A stretch of DNA of 64,000 nucleotides from Planctomycetota bacterium (lineage in GTDB: Bacteria > Planctomycetota > UBA8742 > UBA2392): positions 186,001 through 250,000 of the forward strand of contig JACKIE010000002.1 of assembly GCA_020638635.1 (NCBI GenBank), read 5' to 3'. Shown here in pieces: positions 16,671-24,621 of the stretch. The translations under genes were made by a program, and so were the position numbers. Within the stretch, counting starts at the first letter, position 1; each line of letters opens with the position of its first letter. The notes under the pieces are model-generated. The model saw only the letters and a program-made list of their open reading frames with translations. It had not been told where the DNA came from and did not search any database.

Positions 16671-17354
16671 ATGACCGAACCACCGATTCCACAGAAGCCG
16701 TTTGAGGAGGGCATCGAGAAACTGATCTCGCGGCTTCGACGTGCTGAATTGCCGGAGCAGGTGTTCAATCTCTACCGCGCTGACGACTCGGCGCTCGATG
16801 CGCGCGGCGGCGCGGCCAAGCGGCGGGAAAACCTGCGCCGCTACCTGAAGGCCTTGCCCGGGCCGAAGTATGCGTTCATCGGCATCGCGCCCGGCTGGCG
16901 CGGCGCGCGCTTTACCGGCGTGCCCTTCAGTGACGAGCACCGCCTGTGCTTCCCCGGCTCGTGTTACGACCGTACGAGCACGCGCGAAACAGCCTACCGC
17001 GAAGCCACGGCCGGCGTGGTGATGGAACTGCTGGGCGCACGCACGGACGTGGTGTGCTGGAACATCGTGCCTTGGCACCCGCACCAACTCGGCGAGCCCC
17101 TCAGCAACGCCGACCCCGACGCCGAAACCATCGGCTACGGCCTGGAAGCCCTGGAGTTCTTCTTTCAGCGGCTGTACCCGGAGACCAAGGCGGTGGCCGT
17201 CGGCCAGTTGCCGGCCAAGGCGCTGGAAGGCTTCAAAGTGCAGGGCAGGCCACTGGAAGTAATCGCCAACCTGCGCCACCCCGCCCACGGCGGCGCGGCC
17301 GAATTCCGCGAGCAAGCCGCGAAGCTGCTGGGCATCCAACCCGACGAAGAATAG
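16671..17354 (+). CDS. uracil-DNA glycosylase superfamily protein
   Basis: 227 aa. The motif GIAPGWRGARFTGVPFSDE (71-89) matches the motif 1 region of UDG-superfamily proteins (GEAPG-type with RFTGVPF). A conserved C-terminal N-L-R-H-P-A-H-G-G (200-208) resembles their second motif. It may excise uracil or another lesion, or be a non-catalytic relative; a catalytic residue cannot be assigned with certainty. It starts 16 nt after the cyclase gene and ends at a bidirectional terminator. Confidence 0.78.
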   Translation: MTEPPIPQKPFEEGIEKLISRLRRAELPEQVFNLYRADDSALDARGGAAKRRENLRRYLKALPGPKYAFIGIAPGWRGARFTGVPFSDEHRLCFPGSCYDRTSTRETAYREATAGVVMELLGARTDVVCWNIVPWHPHQLGEPLSNADPDAETIGYGLEALEFFFQRLYPETKAVAVGQLPAKALEGFKVQGRPLEVIANLRHPAHGGAAEFREQAAKLLGIQPDEE

Positions 17355-17365
17355 GGTCGGCTCGA

Positions 17366-17398
17366 AAAAAAAGCGCCCCGCGATTGCGGGGCGCCTTT
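17366..17398. terminator. bidirectional intrinsic terminator
   Basis: A 9-bp stem GCGCCCCGC / GCGGGGCGC (17373-17381, 17386-17394) has an A-run on one side and CTTTAT on the other, placed between convergent genes. Confidence 0.88.
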
Positions 17399-17410
17399 AT
17401 GCATGCTGCG

Positions 17411-19729
17411 CTACTTGGCTTTCTTTACTTCGGACAGCACGGTGCGGTCGATGTCGGTCATGCCGATGGAGGGGCTGGGCGTGGTGAGCGTAGTGAGCAC
17501 GGCCATGAAGGGATACTCCTTGGCGTAGTAGAACGAGTGGGTCCAGTCCACCGCTTTGGCGCCGCCCTCGAACGAGGTCTTGAAGGTGTAGACCACGCAC
17601 TTGATGCGCTTACCGGCGATCTCCATGGATTCTTCGCTGCGCACGATATCCTTGGCGTCCGGCCACACTGGCACTGTCAACGCTTCATCCCAGCTGATCT
17701 CGCGCTCCATGTGTTGAGATTTCACGACTTTTCCGTTCACGCGGCTGGTGGCCTCTTCCCATTCCACCGTGAAGCCCTTGTCGCCCACCTTGGTGACGGT
17801 GTAGTCGCGCACTTCGCCGGGGGTGGTGATGGTCATGTCGTCGATCATGGTGTGCGAATCCTTGGTGGTATACTTCATGCCGACGTGCACGTAGGCCTTC
17901 ATCTCCTCCAGCGTCCAGGGCACTTCCAGGTACTTGGGGTCGTCCTCGACCTCGATCTTGAAGGACTGCGTCGCCTTGGGTTTCAGGCCGTTGTCGGCGG
18001 TCAGGGTGATTTTCTTCGACTTGCCGATGTCGTCGCGGCGCGGCTTGCCTGTAAGCTTGCCGCCTTCCAGCTTCAGCCAGCCGGGCAGCTTGGACGCGTC
18101 AAGAGCGGGCGCGGGTGAGCCGCTGACCTTGATCTCGTACTCATACAGCCTTCCCACAGTAACTTTCTCGACCGGCTGCGAGTCGAACTGCGGCGGGCAC
18201 TTCACGGTAAGCGTCCAGCCCTGCTCCGCATCCGGCTGCACGCCGTTGGTGGCGACCAGCTTGACCTTGACGTCGCCCGTGTCGCCGCGCGAGGGCGTGC
18301 CGGACAGGGTCTCGCCGCTCAGGCTCAGCCAGGCCGGGCCGTTGTCCATGCGCAAGCTGGGCTTGGGCTCGCCCTTGAGCGTCACCTGGTAGCTGTACTG
18401 CTCGCCGGCCGCCGCGTCGGCGCTGGGCGTGCTGGTGAATTCCGGCGCCGACTGCACCAGCACCAGGAACTGCTGTCGCGCCGACGGCGCCACACCGTTG
18501 TCGGCGTCCAGGGTCACGCTAATCCTGCTGTGGGCGTCCGCGGCGCCGGCCACGCCGTGCAGCAGCGCGCCGTCAAGACGCAGCCACGCCGGTAAGCCGG
18601 TTGCGGTAAGGTGCGGCTGCGGGTTGCCGCTCACTTCAACCAGGTAGCTGTACTCGTAGCCGACGCAGGCAACCAGTACGGGCTGACTGAGAAACTGTGG
18701 CGCCGCATTGGCCGCCGCCGCGACGGGTTGTTCCGGCTGATGCGGTGCAGCTTTCGGCGCGACGGGCGATTCTTTTCCGGGTTGAACTGCCGGCTCGGCA
18801 GTGCCCGTGCCGGTCGGGGCCGTCGCCGGGGTGGGGGCCGGCAGCGGCGCCTGCTTCGGCAAGCTTGTGGGTTGTTGATTCGGATTCATCGCCACCGGCG
18901 CAGACGCCGTGCGGCCGGGTGCGGACGTGCCGTCGGCTGTACGCTCGTTCGTGTGGGCTACCTGCTGCGGCGCGGCGCCGCCGGCCTTCGACAGGGCCGA
19001 AACTGTGGCAACCCCACCGATACACAACAACAGCGCGGCCAATGCAAGGCTGGCGGCCATGCCGGCCGCCTTGATGCGGATACTGCGGATACCATTCATC
19101 ACCAACTCCTCCATCTGGAACAGGTTCGGGGTCGGAGATGATGGCTGGGGCAATGCAAGCAGCTCAGCGAGGCCGGGCAGGGCGACCGCAGGCGCCACCG
19201 AGCGCGTGGAAATCTGCTCACGCAGGGTTTCCAGCGCCGTGCGCTGACGGGTTGCCACGGTGCCCTCGGGAATCTCGAGCGTCGCCGCGATTTCGGCCCG
19301 GCTGAGGCCGAAAGAGAAGCGAAGCTCGACGACTTCCCGCAGCGTGGCGGGCAGATGTTTCACCAGCTCCCAGGCTTCGCGCGCGAGCGAGGCCTGGCCT
19401 GAATCATCACCGCCGCGCATGTCGTCTGCCTCCTGCTCGCGCCGTTTGCGCAAGGATGCGTTGCGGACGTGATTGCGCGCCAGGTTGCGCACCGTGCGGA
19501 AACACAAGCCTCGCAGCTCGAGCCGTTCGTCGAGCCGCTTGCGGTGCCGGTAAATCCGCAAGAACGCTTCCTGTACCACGTCCTGGGCCGTGCCCGGGTC
19601 AGTCACGATCCTCAGCGCGTAGCGCGAGAGGGGCTCGCCCATGCTGCGGACGAGTTCGCGGTATGCTTCCGTGCTGCCCGCCTTCAGGGCGGGAAGCAGG
19701 TGCTGGATTTCGGGGCTGCCTTGCGTCAC
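17411..19729 (-). CDS. ECF sigma factor fused to TM helix and extracytoplasmic Ig-like domains
   Basis: 772 aa from GTG 19729. Residues 20-95 form sigma region 2 (DVVQEAFLRIYRHRK) and 120-175 region 4 (LREVVELRFSFGLSRAEIAA, then a recognition helix). One membrane helix lies at about 221-245 (AAGMAASLALAALLLCIGGV). A Pro/Ala/Gln-rich linker leads to three putative Ig (He_PIG-like) domains of about 90 residues (PAWLRL, PAWLSLSGETLSG, PGWLKLEGGKLTG) and a C-terminal unknown domain of about 150 residues. The sigma part must be cytoplasmic and the rest outside, so one chain appears to combine regulator and sensor. Release may need proteolysis. Fusions of this kind are known in Planctomycetota. Confidence 0.9.
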   Translation of the reverse strand: MTQGSPEIQHLLPALKAGSTEAYRELVRSMGEPLSRYALRIVTDPGTAQDVVQEAFLRIYRHRKRLDERLELRGLCFRTVRNLARNHVRNASLRKRREQEADDMRGGDDSGQASLAREAWELVKHLPATLREVVELRFSFGLSRAEIAATLEIPEGTVATRQRTALETLREQISTRSVAPAVALPGLAELLALPQPSSPTPNLFQMEELVMNGIRSIRIKAAGMAASLALAALLLCIGGVATVSALSKAGGAAPQQVAHTNERTADGTSAPGRTASAPVAMNPNQQPTSLPKQAPLPAPTPATAPTGTGTAEPAVQPGKESPVAPKAAPHQPEQPVAAAANAAPQFLSQPVLVACVGYEYSYLVEVSGNPQPHLTATGLPAWLRLDGALLHGVAGAADAHSRISVTLDADNGVAPSARQQFLVLVQSAPEFTSTPSADAAAGEQYSYQVTLKGEPKPSLRMDNGPAWLSLSGETLSGTPSRGDTGDVKVKLVATNGVQPDAEQGWTLTVKCPPQFDSQPVEKVTVGRLYEYEIKVSGSPAPALDASKLPGWLKLEGGKLTGKPRRDDIGKSKKITLTADNGLKPKATQSFKIEVEDDPKYLEVPWTLEEMKAYVHVGMKYTTKDSHTMIDDMTITTPGEVRDYTVTKVGDKGFTVEWEEATSRVNGKVVKSQHMEREISWDEALTVPVWPDAKDIVRSEESMEIAGKRIKCVVYTFKTSFEGGAKAVDWTHSFYYAKEYPFMAVLTTLTTPSPSIGMTDIDRTVLSEVKKAK

Positions 19730-19873
19730 GGCCGATGTCCTTGTCAGGCGGCAACAAGCCGCCAGCCATCATATCCGCAGGCAGTACCCGGCCGGTGCGG
19801 CGCCGTGATTTGGGAAAAACAAAGTATTTCGAATCGGCGTAAGTGGCGGTGTAGGTGGCGGATAGGGAACCAA

Positions 19874-19905
19874 CAGGGACAGGCACGCAAGCGTACCTGT
19901 CCCTG
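19874..19905. repeat. dispersed palindrome (CAGGGACAGG core), possible guaB terminator
   Basis: A 15-bp inverted repeat with one mismatch and a 2-nt loop. The CAGGGACAGG...CCTGTCCCTG core recurs at 42874-42903. It lies 12 nt beyond the guaB stop. Confidence 0.7.
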
Positions 19906-19916
19906 GGTCGTATCCC

Positions 19917-21434
19917 TTACTGGCCGCGCTGGTTGCTTAGCATGTCGGGCTGGGTGTACGAGTACAGGTCGTGCACGCCGCCTTCGCGCTGGGCGCTGGG
20001 GCTGCGCAGCTCGAACCTGAGCGTGCCGTTCGCCGCGCCCTCGTGCAGCTGGGCTACGCTGCGCACGCCGGCGTCTTGGAACGCCAGCCTCAAGCCCTGG
20101 CTGAGGTACGCCACCAGGTCGAACATGCTGCCGCGGTCCTGCACGAAGCCGCTGACGCCCTGGGCCACTTTCACGTCCTGCTGCTCCGTGAAGTAGCGCT
20201 TGTTGCCGCCCGCCTTCATGGCGTCGAGACTGGCCATGCCGCGGTACACCTTCAGGCGCACGCCCTCGCGGTACACGTATTCGCCGGGGCTTTCATCCGT
20301 GCCGGCGAACAGGCTGCCGCACATCACCGCGCTGGCGCCAAGGCTCAGCGCTTTCATGATCTGCCCGATCACGCTGATGCCGCCGTCCGCGATCACCGGC
20401 ACGCCGTGCTTGGCCGCCGCCTTGGCAGTGTAGTACACGGCCGTGCCCTGGCTGCGCCCGACGGCCATGACTTCCTGGGTGGTGCAGATGCTGCCCGGGC
20501 CCATGCCGATGCGCAGGGAGTCCGCGCCGGCCTTGATCAGCGCCTCGGCCTGGCGCTCGGTGACGACGTTGCCGCCGATCACCTGGACCTCGGGGTGCTT
20601 CTTCTTGATGTAGCCGATCATCTCGTGCTGGAAGCTGCTGTCGCCCTGGGCGCTGTCGATCACCACGGCGCTTACGCCGGCTTCGGCCAGGGCGTCCATG
20701 CGGTCGCGGTCTTCGGGCTTGGTGCTGATGGCGGCGCCGACCATCAGGTTCTTCTTGGCGTCCTTGGTAGCGTCGGGGTAGTCGCGGTTTTTCCGTAAAT
20801 CACGGCGGCTGGTCAGGGCCACCAGGCGACCCTGCTCGTCGATTACGGGCAGCTTGCCCTTCTTCGATTCGCGCAGGATCTCGTTGGCCTCATTGAGGGT
20901 GATGCCCTTGTTGGCGGTGATCAGGTCCGTGGTCATCACCTCGCGCAGCTTGCGGCTGTGGTCGGTCTCGAAGTCGATGTCGCGGTTGGTGACCATGCCG
21001 ACCAGTTTGGTCTTGATGGTGCCGTCTTCGGTGATGGGGATGCCGCTGAAGCCGTGCTGGCGCTTGATGCGGTGCACGTCGGCGATGGTGTGCTCGGGGC
21101 TGAGCACCAGGGGGTCGAGGATGAATCCGTTCTCGAAGCGGCGCACCTTGCGCACCTGCGCGACTTGCTCGTCCACCGTGCAGTTGTAGTGGATGATGCC
21201 GATGCCGCCGCACAGGGCCAGCGCGATCGCCATGCGGTGCTCGGTCACCGTGTCCATGGGCGAGCTGACCAGCGGCCGTCGCAGCGTGATCTCGCGCGTC
21301 AACTTGGTGGACAGGTCCACCTCGGCGGGCGCGAAGTTGATGTGGCCCGGCATCAGGATGATGTCGTTGTAGGTCAGCGCGTAGGGTGAGCGCTCGAAGA
21401 GCTCAGCGGCGGATAGTCCGTTCGGGTTGGTCAT
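19917..21434 (-). CDS. guaB: inosine-5'-monophosphate dehydrogenase
   Basis: Oxidises IMP to XMP with NAD, the committed step of GMP synthesis. 505 aa from the ATG at 21434; a Met 18 nt upstream is less likely. The TIM barrel is interrupted by a two-CBS insert (about 100-215). The catalytic loop is GPGSICTTQ with Cys317, and the flap is VYRGMASLDAMK. The gene is complete. A leader of about 75 nt with a strong hairpin lies between the predicted promoter and the start. Confidence 0.97.
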   Translation of the reverse strand: MTNPNGLSAAELFERSPYALTYNDIILMPGHINFAPAEVDLSTKLTREITLRRPLVSSPMDTVTEHRMAIALALCGGIGIIHYNCTVDEQVAQVRKVRRFENGFILDPLVLSPEHTIADVHRIKRQHGFSGIPITEDGTIKTKLVGMVTNRDIDFETDHSRKLREVMTTDLITANKGITLNEANEILRESKKGKLPVIDEQGRLVALTSRRDLRKNRDYPDATKDAKKNLMVGAAISTKPEDRDRMDALAEAGVSAVVIDSAQGDSSFQHEMIGYIKKKHPEVQVIGGNVVTERQAEALIKAGADSLRIGMGPGSICTTQEVMAVGRSQGTAVYYTAKAAAKHGVPVIADGGISVIGQIMKALSLGASAVMCGSLFAGTDESPGEYVYREGVRLKVYRGMASLDAMKAGGNKRYFTEQQDVKVAQGVSGFVQDRGSMFDLVAYLSQGLRLAFQDAGVRSVAQLHEGAANGTLRFELRSPSAQREGGVHDLYSYTQPDMLSNQRGQ

Positions 21435-21453
21435 AGCGGTCTCGTTAAACACA

Positions 21454-21485
21454 CACAGCCCCGCCGGGATTCCGACAGGGCTGTG
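21454..21485 (-). promoter_or_regulatory. hairpin in the guaB leader
   Basis: Perfect 8-bp stem CACAGCCC / GGGCTGTG (21454-21461, 21478-21485) with a GC-rich loop, entirely inside the predicted guaB 5' UTR and ending 19 nt before the start codon. No U-run follows, so it is not a simple terminator. Confidence 0.5.
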
Positions 21486-21516
21486 AAGGCTTGTTTCCCA
21501 TCACTTCCATGGGACA

Positions 21517-21544
21517 GATATAAACCGTGGTTCGCGAACGTCAA
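21517..21544 (-). promoter_or_regulatory. guaB: predicted guaB promoter
   Basis: On the minus strand TTGACG (21539-21544), a 16-bp spacer and TATATC (21517-21522). The -35 box lies at the edge of the inverted-repeat cassette that begins at 21547. Confidence 0.55.
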
Positions 21545-21546
21545 GG

Positions 21547-22096
21547 TGTAGAGACAAGTACAGAGTCCGCAGTACAGCGTACAGACCTGCGTTGGCACCG
21601 TTAGCGTCGTGGGGGGCGATCCTCACGATCGTCGTCCTCGCCTCCAAGGCTGACAATCAGTGCGCTGATCAGCCGGACAACCTCTTCTGCTCCAGCGTGG
21701 AGCGCGACCCGCTCTTCTGGTGAAAAATAGCCGTCGTCTTCCCCGGCGTACAACATGGACTGCACCTCGAGGGCCGAGCTGCGGCTGTAACCCAGGAACT
21801 TGGCGAACTCTCGATCCCGGAAGCGGCCGAATCCTTCCGCAATGTTGTTCAACACGGAAAGGGCGGCGTCCATGATCTGACGCTGGAAGCCCCAGTCCTT
21901 GGCGGCTTCGAATCGCGGGCGGAACTCGGCAATCCGTCTGCGCAGGACACGCGCCTTCTGCCAGGCAATGATTTCTTCAAAGCGACGAAAAGAAGCCACG
22001 CATTCCCTCCCTAACCCGACTGACACAATCTTCGGCGTCCGCAACCAGTCTCCTGGGCCGTCCTTCTGTACTCTGCACTTTGTACTCTGTACTCAA
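21547..22096 (-). mobile_element. heptamer-repeat cassette A with four-helix-bundle gene (AGTACAG unit)
   Basis: The left arm 21547-21586 and right arm 22064-22096 are inverted copies of a degenerate tandem array with a 7-nt period. The right arm on the minus strand reads AGTACAG, AGTACAA, AGTGCAG, AGTACAG. One small gene fills the interior. The right arm ends 2 nt from the stop codon of the neighbouring 382-aa gene. No transposase is present. Confidence 0.75.
21601..21999 (-). CDS. four-helix-bundle protein (S23/IVP-like), cassette A
   Basis: 132 aa from GTG 21999, preceded by AGGGAGG; this start makes the N-terminus (MASFRRFEEIIAWQKAR) match the paralogue at 45926. The family hallmark NIAEGFGRFRDREFAKFL is present, and the chain is predicted to be four helices. 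The family was first named from an ORF in 23S rRNA intervening sequences, and its biochemical role is unclear. The C-terminus is acidic then basic (GGEDDDREDRPPRR). It is the only gene between the cassette's inverted arms. Confidence 0.88.
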   Translation of the reverse strand: MASFRRFEEIIAWQKARVLRRRIAEFRPRFEAAKDWGFQRQIMDAALSVLNNIAEGFGRFRDREFAKFLGYSRSSALEVQSMLYAGEDDGYFSPEERVALHAGAEEVVRLISALIVSLGGEDDDREDRPPRR

Positions 22097-22098
22097 CC

Positions 22099-23247
22099 CT
22101 ACCGCTTTGCCCTCACGTAGTACTTCACCAACCCCGCCTCCGCGCGGTCTTCGGGGTCTTTGCCGCTGCCCCAGCCGGTGTAGTCGATCAGGATGTAGAT
22201 GTTGCCGCTCAGGTCCGTGCGGCTGAGGTTCAGCTTGTGCATGTCGATGCGCGCGTCGAGGTTCGGCAGCTCGCGCAGCTTGTCCATGTTCTTGGGATAG
22301 AACTCTTCGTAGTGCTGGAACTGCTCATGGGTGAGCACGTAGACGTCCACGCCAAGGGTCTTGCGGGGCTCGAGCGACTCCGCCTCCAGCGTCATGCGCA
22401 GCTCTGAGCCCTCGAACAGCTCGATCGGCCCCAGGTAGTCCCTGAACCCGGCGTGGATCAGCGTGACATCGTTGTGGATGGTCTCGAAGCCGTCCTCGAC
22501 GTCCGTCTCCGGGTAGGGCCCTTTGCGCGGGCGGAACTCTTTGCCCACGCGGCCGGCCGCCAGCCAGGTGTCGCCGTTGGAGCGCGCGATCACCGTGAAG
22601 CCCGGTCGCAGGGATTCATCAAGCGCCTCGGTGCCGGCGCTGCGCACGGCGGCGGGGAAGATCTGGCCCAGGATGTTGTCGATGTGCTCGCACTCGAAAC
22701 GGGGTTTGTCCACGCCCTGGCACTCGAACCAGGCGTAGGCGGCCCAGTCATCCAGCTTGAAGTCCACGGCGTAGGTGACGAAGGCGCTGCCCGTGAAACG
22801 CACGCGCCCGCCGCGTTCGTGCCACAGCTCGCCGCTGCCCGTCAGGTCCACGGTATAGATGCGCCGCATGGCGAGATTTTCGCTGTCCTTGTGGGGCTGC
22901 TCGACCTTGGCGGCGTTGATGCGGAAACGGCCGATCACATGGCCCTCTTCATTGCGCAGGGGCAGGGATTTGCCGTCCGGCGTTTCTTTGTAGTAATCGA
23001 CGACGTGGTTGAGCAGCGCCGTGCGGTACTCTTCGTTGTTGGGGTCGTTGACCAGGCTCTCGAACCAGTTCTGGTACTTCAATGCGGCCGCGCCCGTGAT
23101 CAGTCCCCACTGGTCGGTGACCTGCAGGTACGCGCCACCGGAGCCCAGGGCCAGCAGCATCAGGCCTGCGAAGGCAAGGCTGGCTTTGCCCTTGCGGGTG
23201 CGAAGGGAGTTGCCGGACGTGGGCTCGGTTTTGCGCGAGCGGGCCAT
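22099..23247 (-). CDS. single-TM protein of unknown function
   Basis: 382 aa from ATG 23247; longer frames run into repeats and the folE region. A basic N-terminus (KTEPTSGNSLRTRKGK) precedes a TM helix at about 23-41 (ASLAFAGLMLLALGSGGAYL), with a large extracytoplasmic domain behind it (VYVLTHEQFQHYEEFYPKN near the end). I recognise no family. TACAAT (23254-23259) ends 6 nt before the ATG with no Shine-Dalgarno, suggesting a leaderless transcript. Its stop codon touches cassette A. Confidence 0.8.
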   Translation of the reverse strand: MARSRKTEPTSGNSLRTRKGKASLAFAGLMLLALGSGGAYLQVTDQWGLITGAAALKYQNWFESLVNDPNNEEYRTALLNHVVDYYKETPDGKSLPLRNEEGHVIGRFRINAAKVEQPHKDSENLAMRRIYTVDLTGSGELWHERGGRVRFTGSAFVTYAVDFKLDDWAAYAWFECQGVDKPRFECEHIDNILGQIFPAAVRSAGTEALDESLRPGFTVIARSNGDTWLAAGRVGKEFRPRKGPYPETDVEDGFETIHNDVTLIHAGFRDYLGPIELFEGSELRMTLEAESLEPRKTLGVDVYVLTHEQFQHYEEFYPKNMDKLRELPNLDARIDMHKLNLSRTDLSGNIYILIDYTGWGSGKDPEDRAEAGLVKYYVRAKR

Positions 23248-23260
23248 GGGTGCATTGTAA

Positions 23261-23355
23261 GAGGACAGAGGTCGGAGGTCAGAGGTCAGGGAAAAAAGCT
23301 GAAGGCACCCCGCAGGGTGCCCGTTTGCGTTTTCTGACCACTGACCACTGACTAC
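23261..23355. repeat. gene-free inverted heptamer-repeat element (AGAGGTC/AGTGGTC)
   Basis: The left arm (23261-23295) reads AGAGGTC, GGAGGTC, AGAGGTC. The right arm (23327-23355) on the minus strand reads AGTGGTC twice. The centre holds a GGCACCC/GGGTGCC hairpin. The right arm runs into the TAG stop of the 70-aa gene (23355-23357). Confidence 0.72.
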
Positions 23356-23567
23356 TACGCCTTCGCTTCCGCTTCCGCCGGCACACAGTGCACACGCAGG
23401 CCGCAGAACAGTTGCGGCAGCCAGGTGCGCTTGAAGCGGGGGTGGCTGTACTCGCAGTGCAGGTAGCGCTTGCCCTCGCCGTCCACGCGGATGTCGAAGC
23501 GGTCGAAGTACTGCTCGTACAGGTGCGCGAAGCGCTCCTTGATGAATTCGTCTGTCAGTTCCGGCAC
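23355..23567 (-). CDS. small conserved-looking protein, unknown
   Basis: 70 aa from GTG 23567, with GGAGGG 8 nt upstream; the longer frame to 23660 reads through repeat sequence. The sequence is compact and charged (FIKERFAHLYEQYFDRFDIR, then EYSHPRFKRTWLPQLFCGLR). It looks like a short folded protein with one Cys pair candidate. The TAG stop is formed by bases that also belong to a heptamer-repeat arm. It lies between folE and the 382-aa membrane protein on the same strand. No function recognised. Confidence 0.6.
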   Translation of the reverse strand: MPELTDEFIKERFAHLYEQYFDRFDIRVDGEGKRYLHCEYSHPRFKRTWLPQLFCGLRVHCVPAEAEAKA

Positions 23568-23599
23568 GGGTGGTCCCTCCGGAGGCGGAGTGTAGAAAC

Positions 23600-23768
23600 T
23601 GCGGCCGCTTGCTGCTAGCCGCTGGTTTGCAGCGCCCCCAAGGGGGCGCTGGGACTCCAAGCCTGTCTGACCCGCGGCTGAAGCCGCGGGCTAACGATCC
23701 AAAGCCCGCAAGCGGGCCAACAGCCAATGGCCAGCTGCTAGCAGCTAACAGCTGACAGCTAAAAGCTG
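23600..23768. repeat. gene-free inverted repeat element (AGCTGTT heptamers) enclosing REP-like palindromes
   Basis: The right arm (about 23731-23768) on the minus strand reads AGCTGTC, AGCTGTT, AGCTGCT. The left arm (about 23600-23632) is a decayed inverted copy. Between them lie three perfect palindromes, including CCCGCGGCT/AGCCGCGGG and GCCCGC/GCGGGC. The right arm ends 3 nt from the folE stop codon. Confidence 0.65.
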
Positions 23769-23771
23769 CCC

Positions 23772-24425
23772 TTACACCGCCTCGCCGCCGATCATGCGCA
23801 TCAGCTCGTAGCGCAAGTGCTGTTCTTCCTTGAACACGCCGGTCAGGGTGCGCGTCACCGTGGTGCTGCCCACCTTCTGGATGCCGCGCATCACCATGCA
23901 CATGTGCGCGCACTCGATCACCACCGCCACGCCTTTGGGCTTGATCACCTGCTCCACGGCCTGGGCGATCTGCACCGTCAGCTGCTCCTGGATCTGCAGC
24001 CGGCGCGCGTAGATTTCCGCGATACGCGGCAGCTTGCTGATGCCGATCACCTTGCCGTCCGGAATGTAGGCGATGTGCGCGCGGCCGTAGAACGGCAGCA
24101 TGTGGTGTTCGCACATGCTGAAGATGTCGATGTCCTTGACCAGCACGATGTCGTCGTTGTCGCTATCGAACAGGGCGTCGTTGACGACGTCCTCCAGCTT
24201 TTCGCTGTAGCCCTTGGTGAGCCACTTCAGGGCCTGGTCAACCCGGAACGGTGTTTTGGCCAGGCCGTCACGGTTGGGGTCTTCGCCTACGGCGCGCAGG
24301 ATGCCCTTCACAAGGCAGGCCATGTTGTCGCCCGGCTTCACGGCGCCAACGTCAACCACGCCCTCCAGGGCGCTGTCAGTGGCGGCCGGTTCGTCCAGCA
24401 ATGGATCGTCGGAAAATGAGGTCAT
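23772..24425 (-). CDS. folE: GTP cyclohydrolase I
   Basis: Converts GTP to dihydroneopterin triphosphate for folate or queuosine synthesis. 217 aa with ATG 24425 and an AGGAAGG site. The signature region FSMCEHHMLPFYGRAHIAY provides the Zn Cys and His. The second Zn Cys lies in VIECAHMCMVMRGIQK, and the C-terminal TRTLTGVF is typical. Full length. The first 30 residues are an acidic variable extension. Confidence 0.96.
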   Translation of the reverse strand: MTSFSDDPLLDEPAATDSALEGVVDVGAVKPGDNMACLVKGILRAVGEDPNRDGLAKTPFRVDQALKWLTKGYSEKLEDVVNDALFDSDNDDIVLVKDIDIFSMCEHHMLPFYGRAHIAYIPDGKVIGISKLPRIAEIYARRLQIQEQLTVQIAQAVEQVIKPKGVAVVIECAHMCMVMRGIQKVGSTTVTRTLTGVFKEEQHLRYELMRMIGGEAV

Positions 24426-24621
24426 CGCAAGCCTTCCTACGTTTTCCCGGCAAAGCCGGGAGTGTCACGAAAGTGCCCGCGAGCGTCTGGGAAGTGTGGG
24501 GCTTCTACACAGCTGCTCTCGAACGCACAGGATTTTGCCGTCGGCCAAACATCTTTCTAGACGAAAACAGTCCGGAATTTTGTTATCCACCGTCCTCGCG
24601 GCAACTTGTGAACGAAACGCC

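Noticed and set aside
14519..16768. 749-codon frame antisense to the squalene-hopene cyclase gene
   Set aside because: A shadow frame caused by high GC at third positions; rich in His, Ala, Val and Gln without any domain, and fully covered by a clear gene.
22099..24114. Single 671-codon frame from folE through the repeats to the 382-aa gene
   Set aside because: It reads through two repeat elements and antisense or out of frame through folE. The real gene starts at 23247.
24583..24591. TTATCCACC, one mismatch from a DnaA box
   Set aside because: A lone box far from dnaA, with no cluster and no AT-rich unwinding element.
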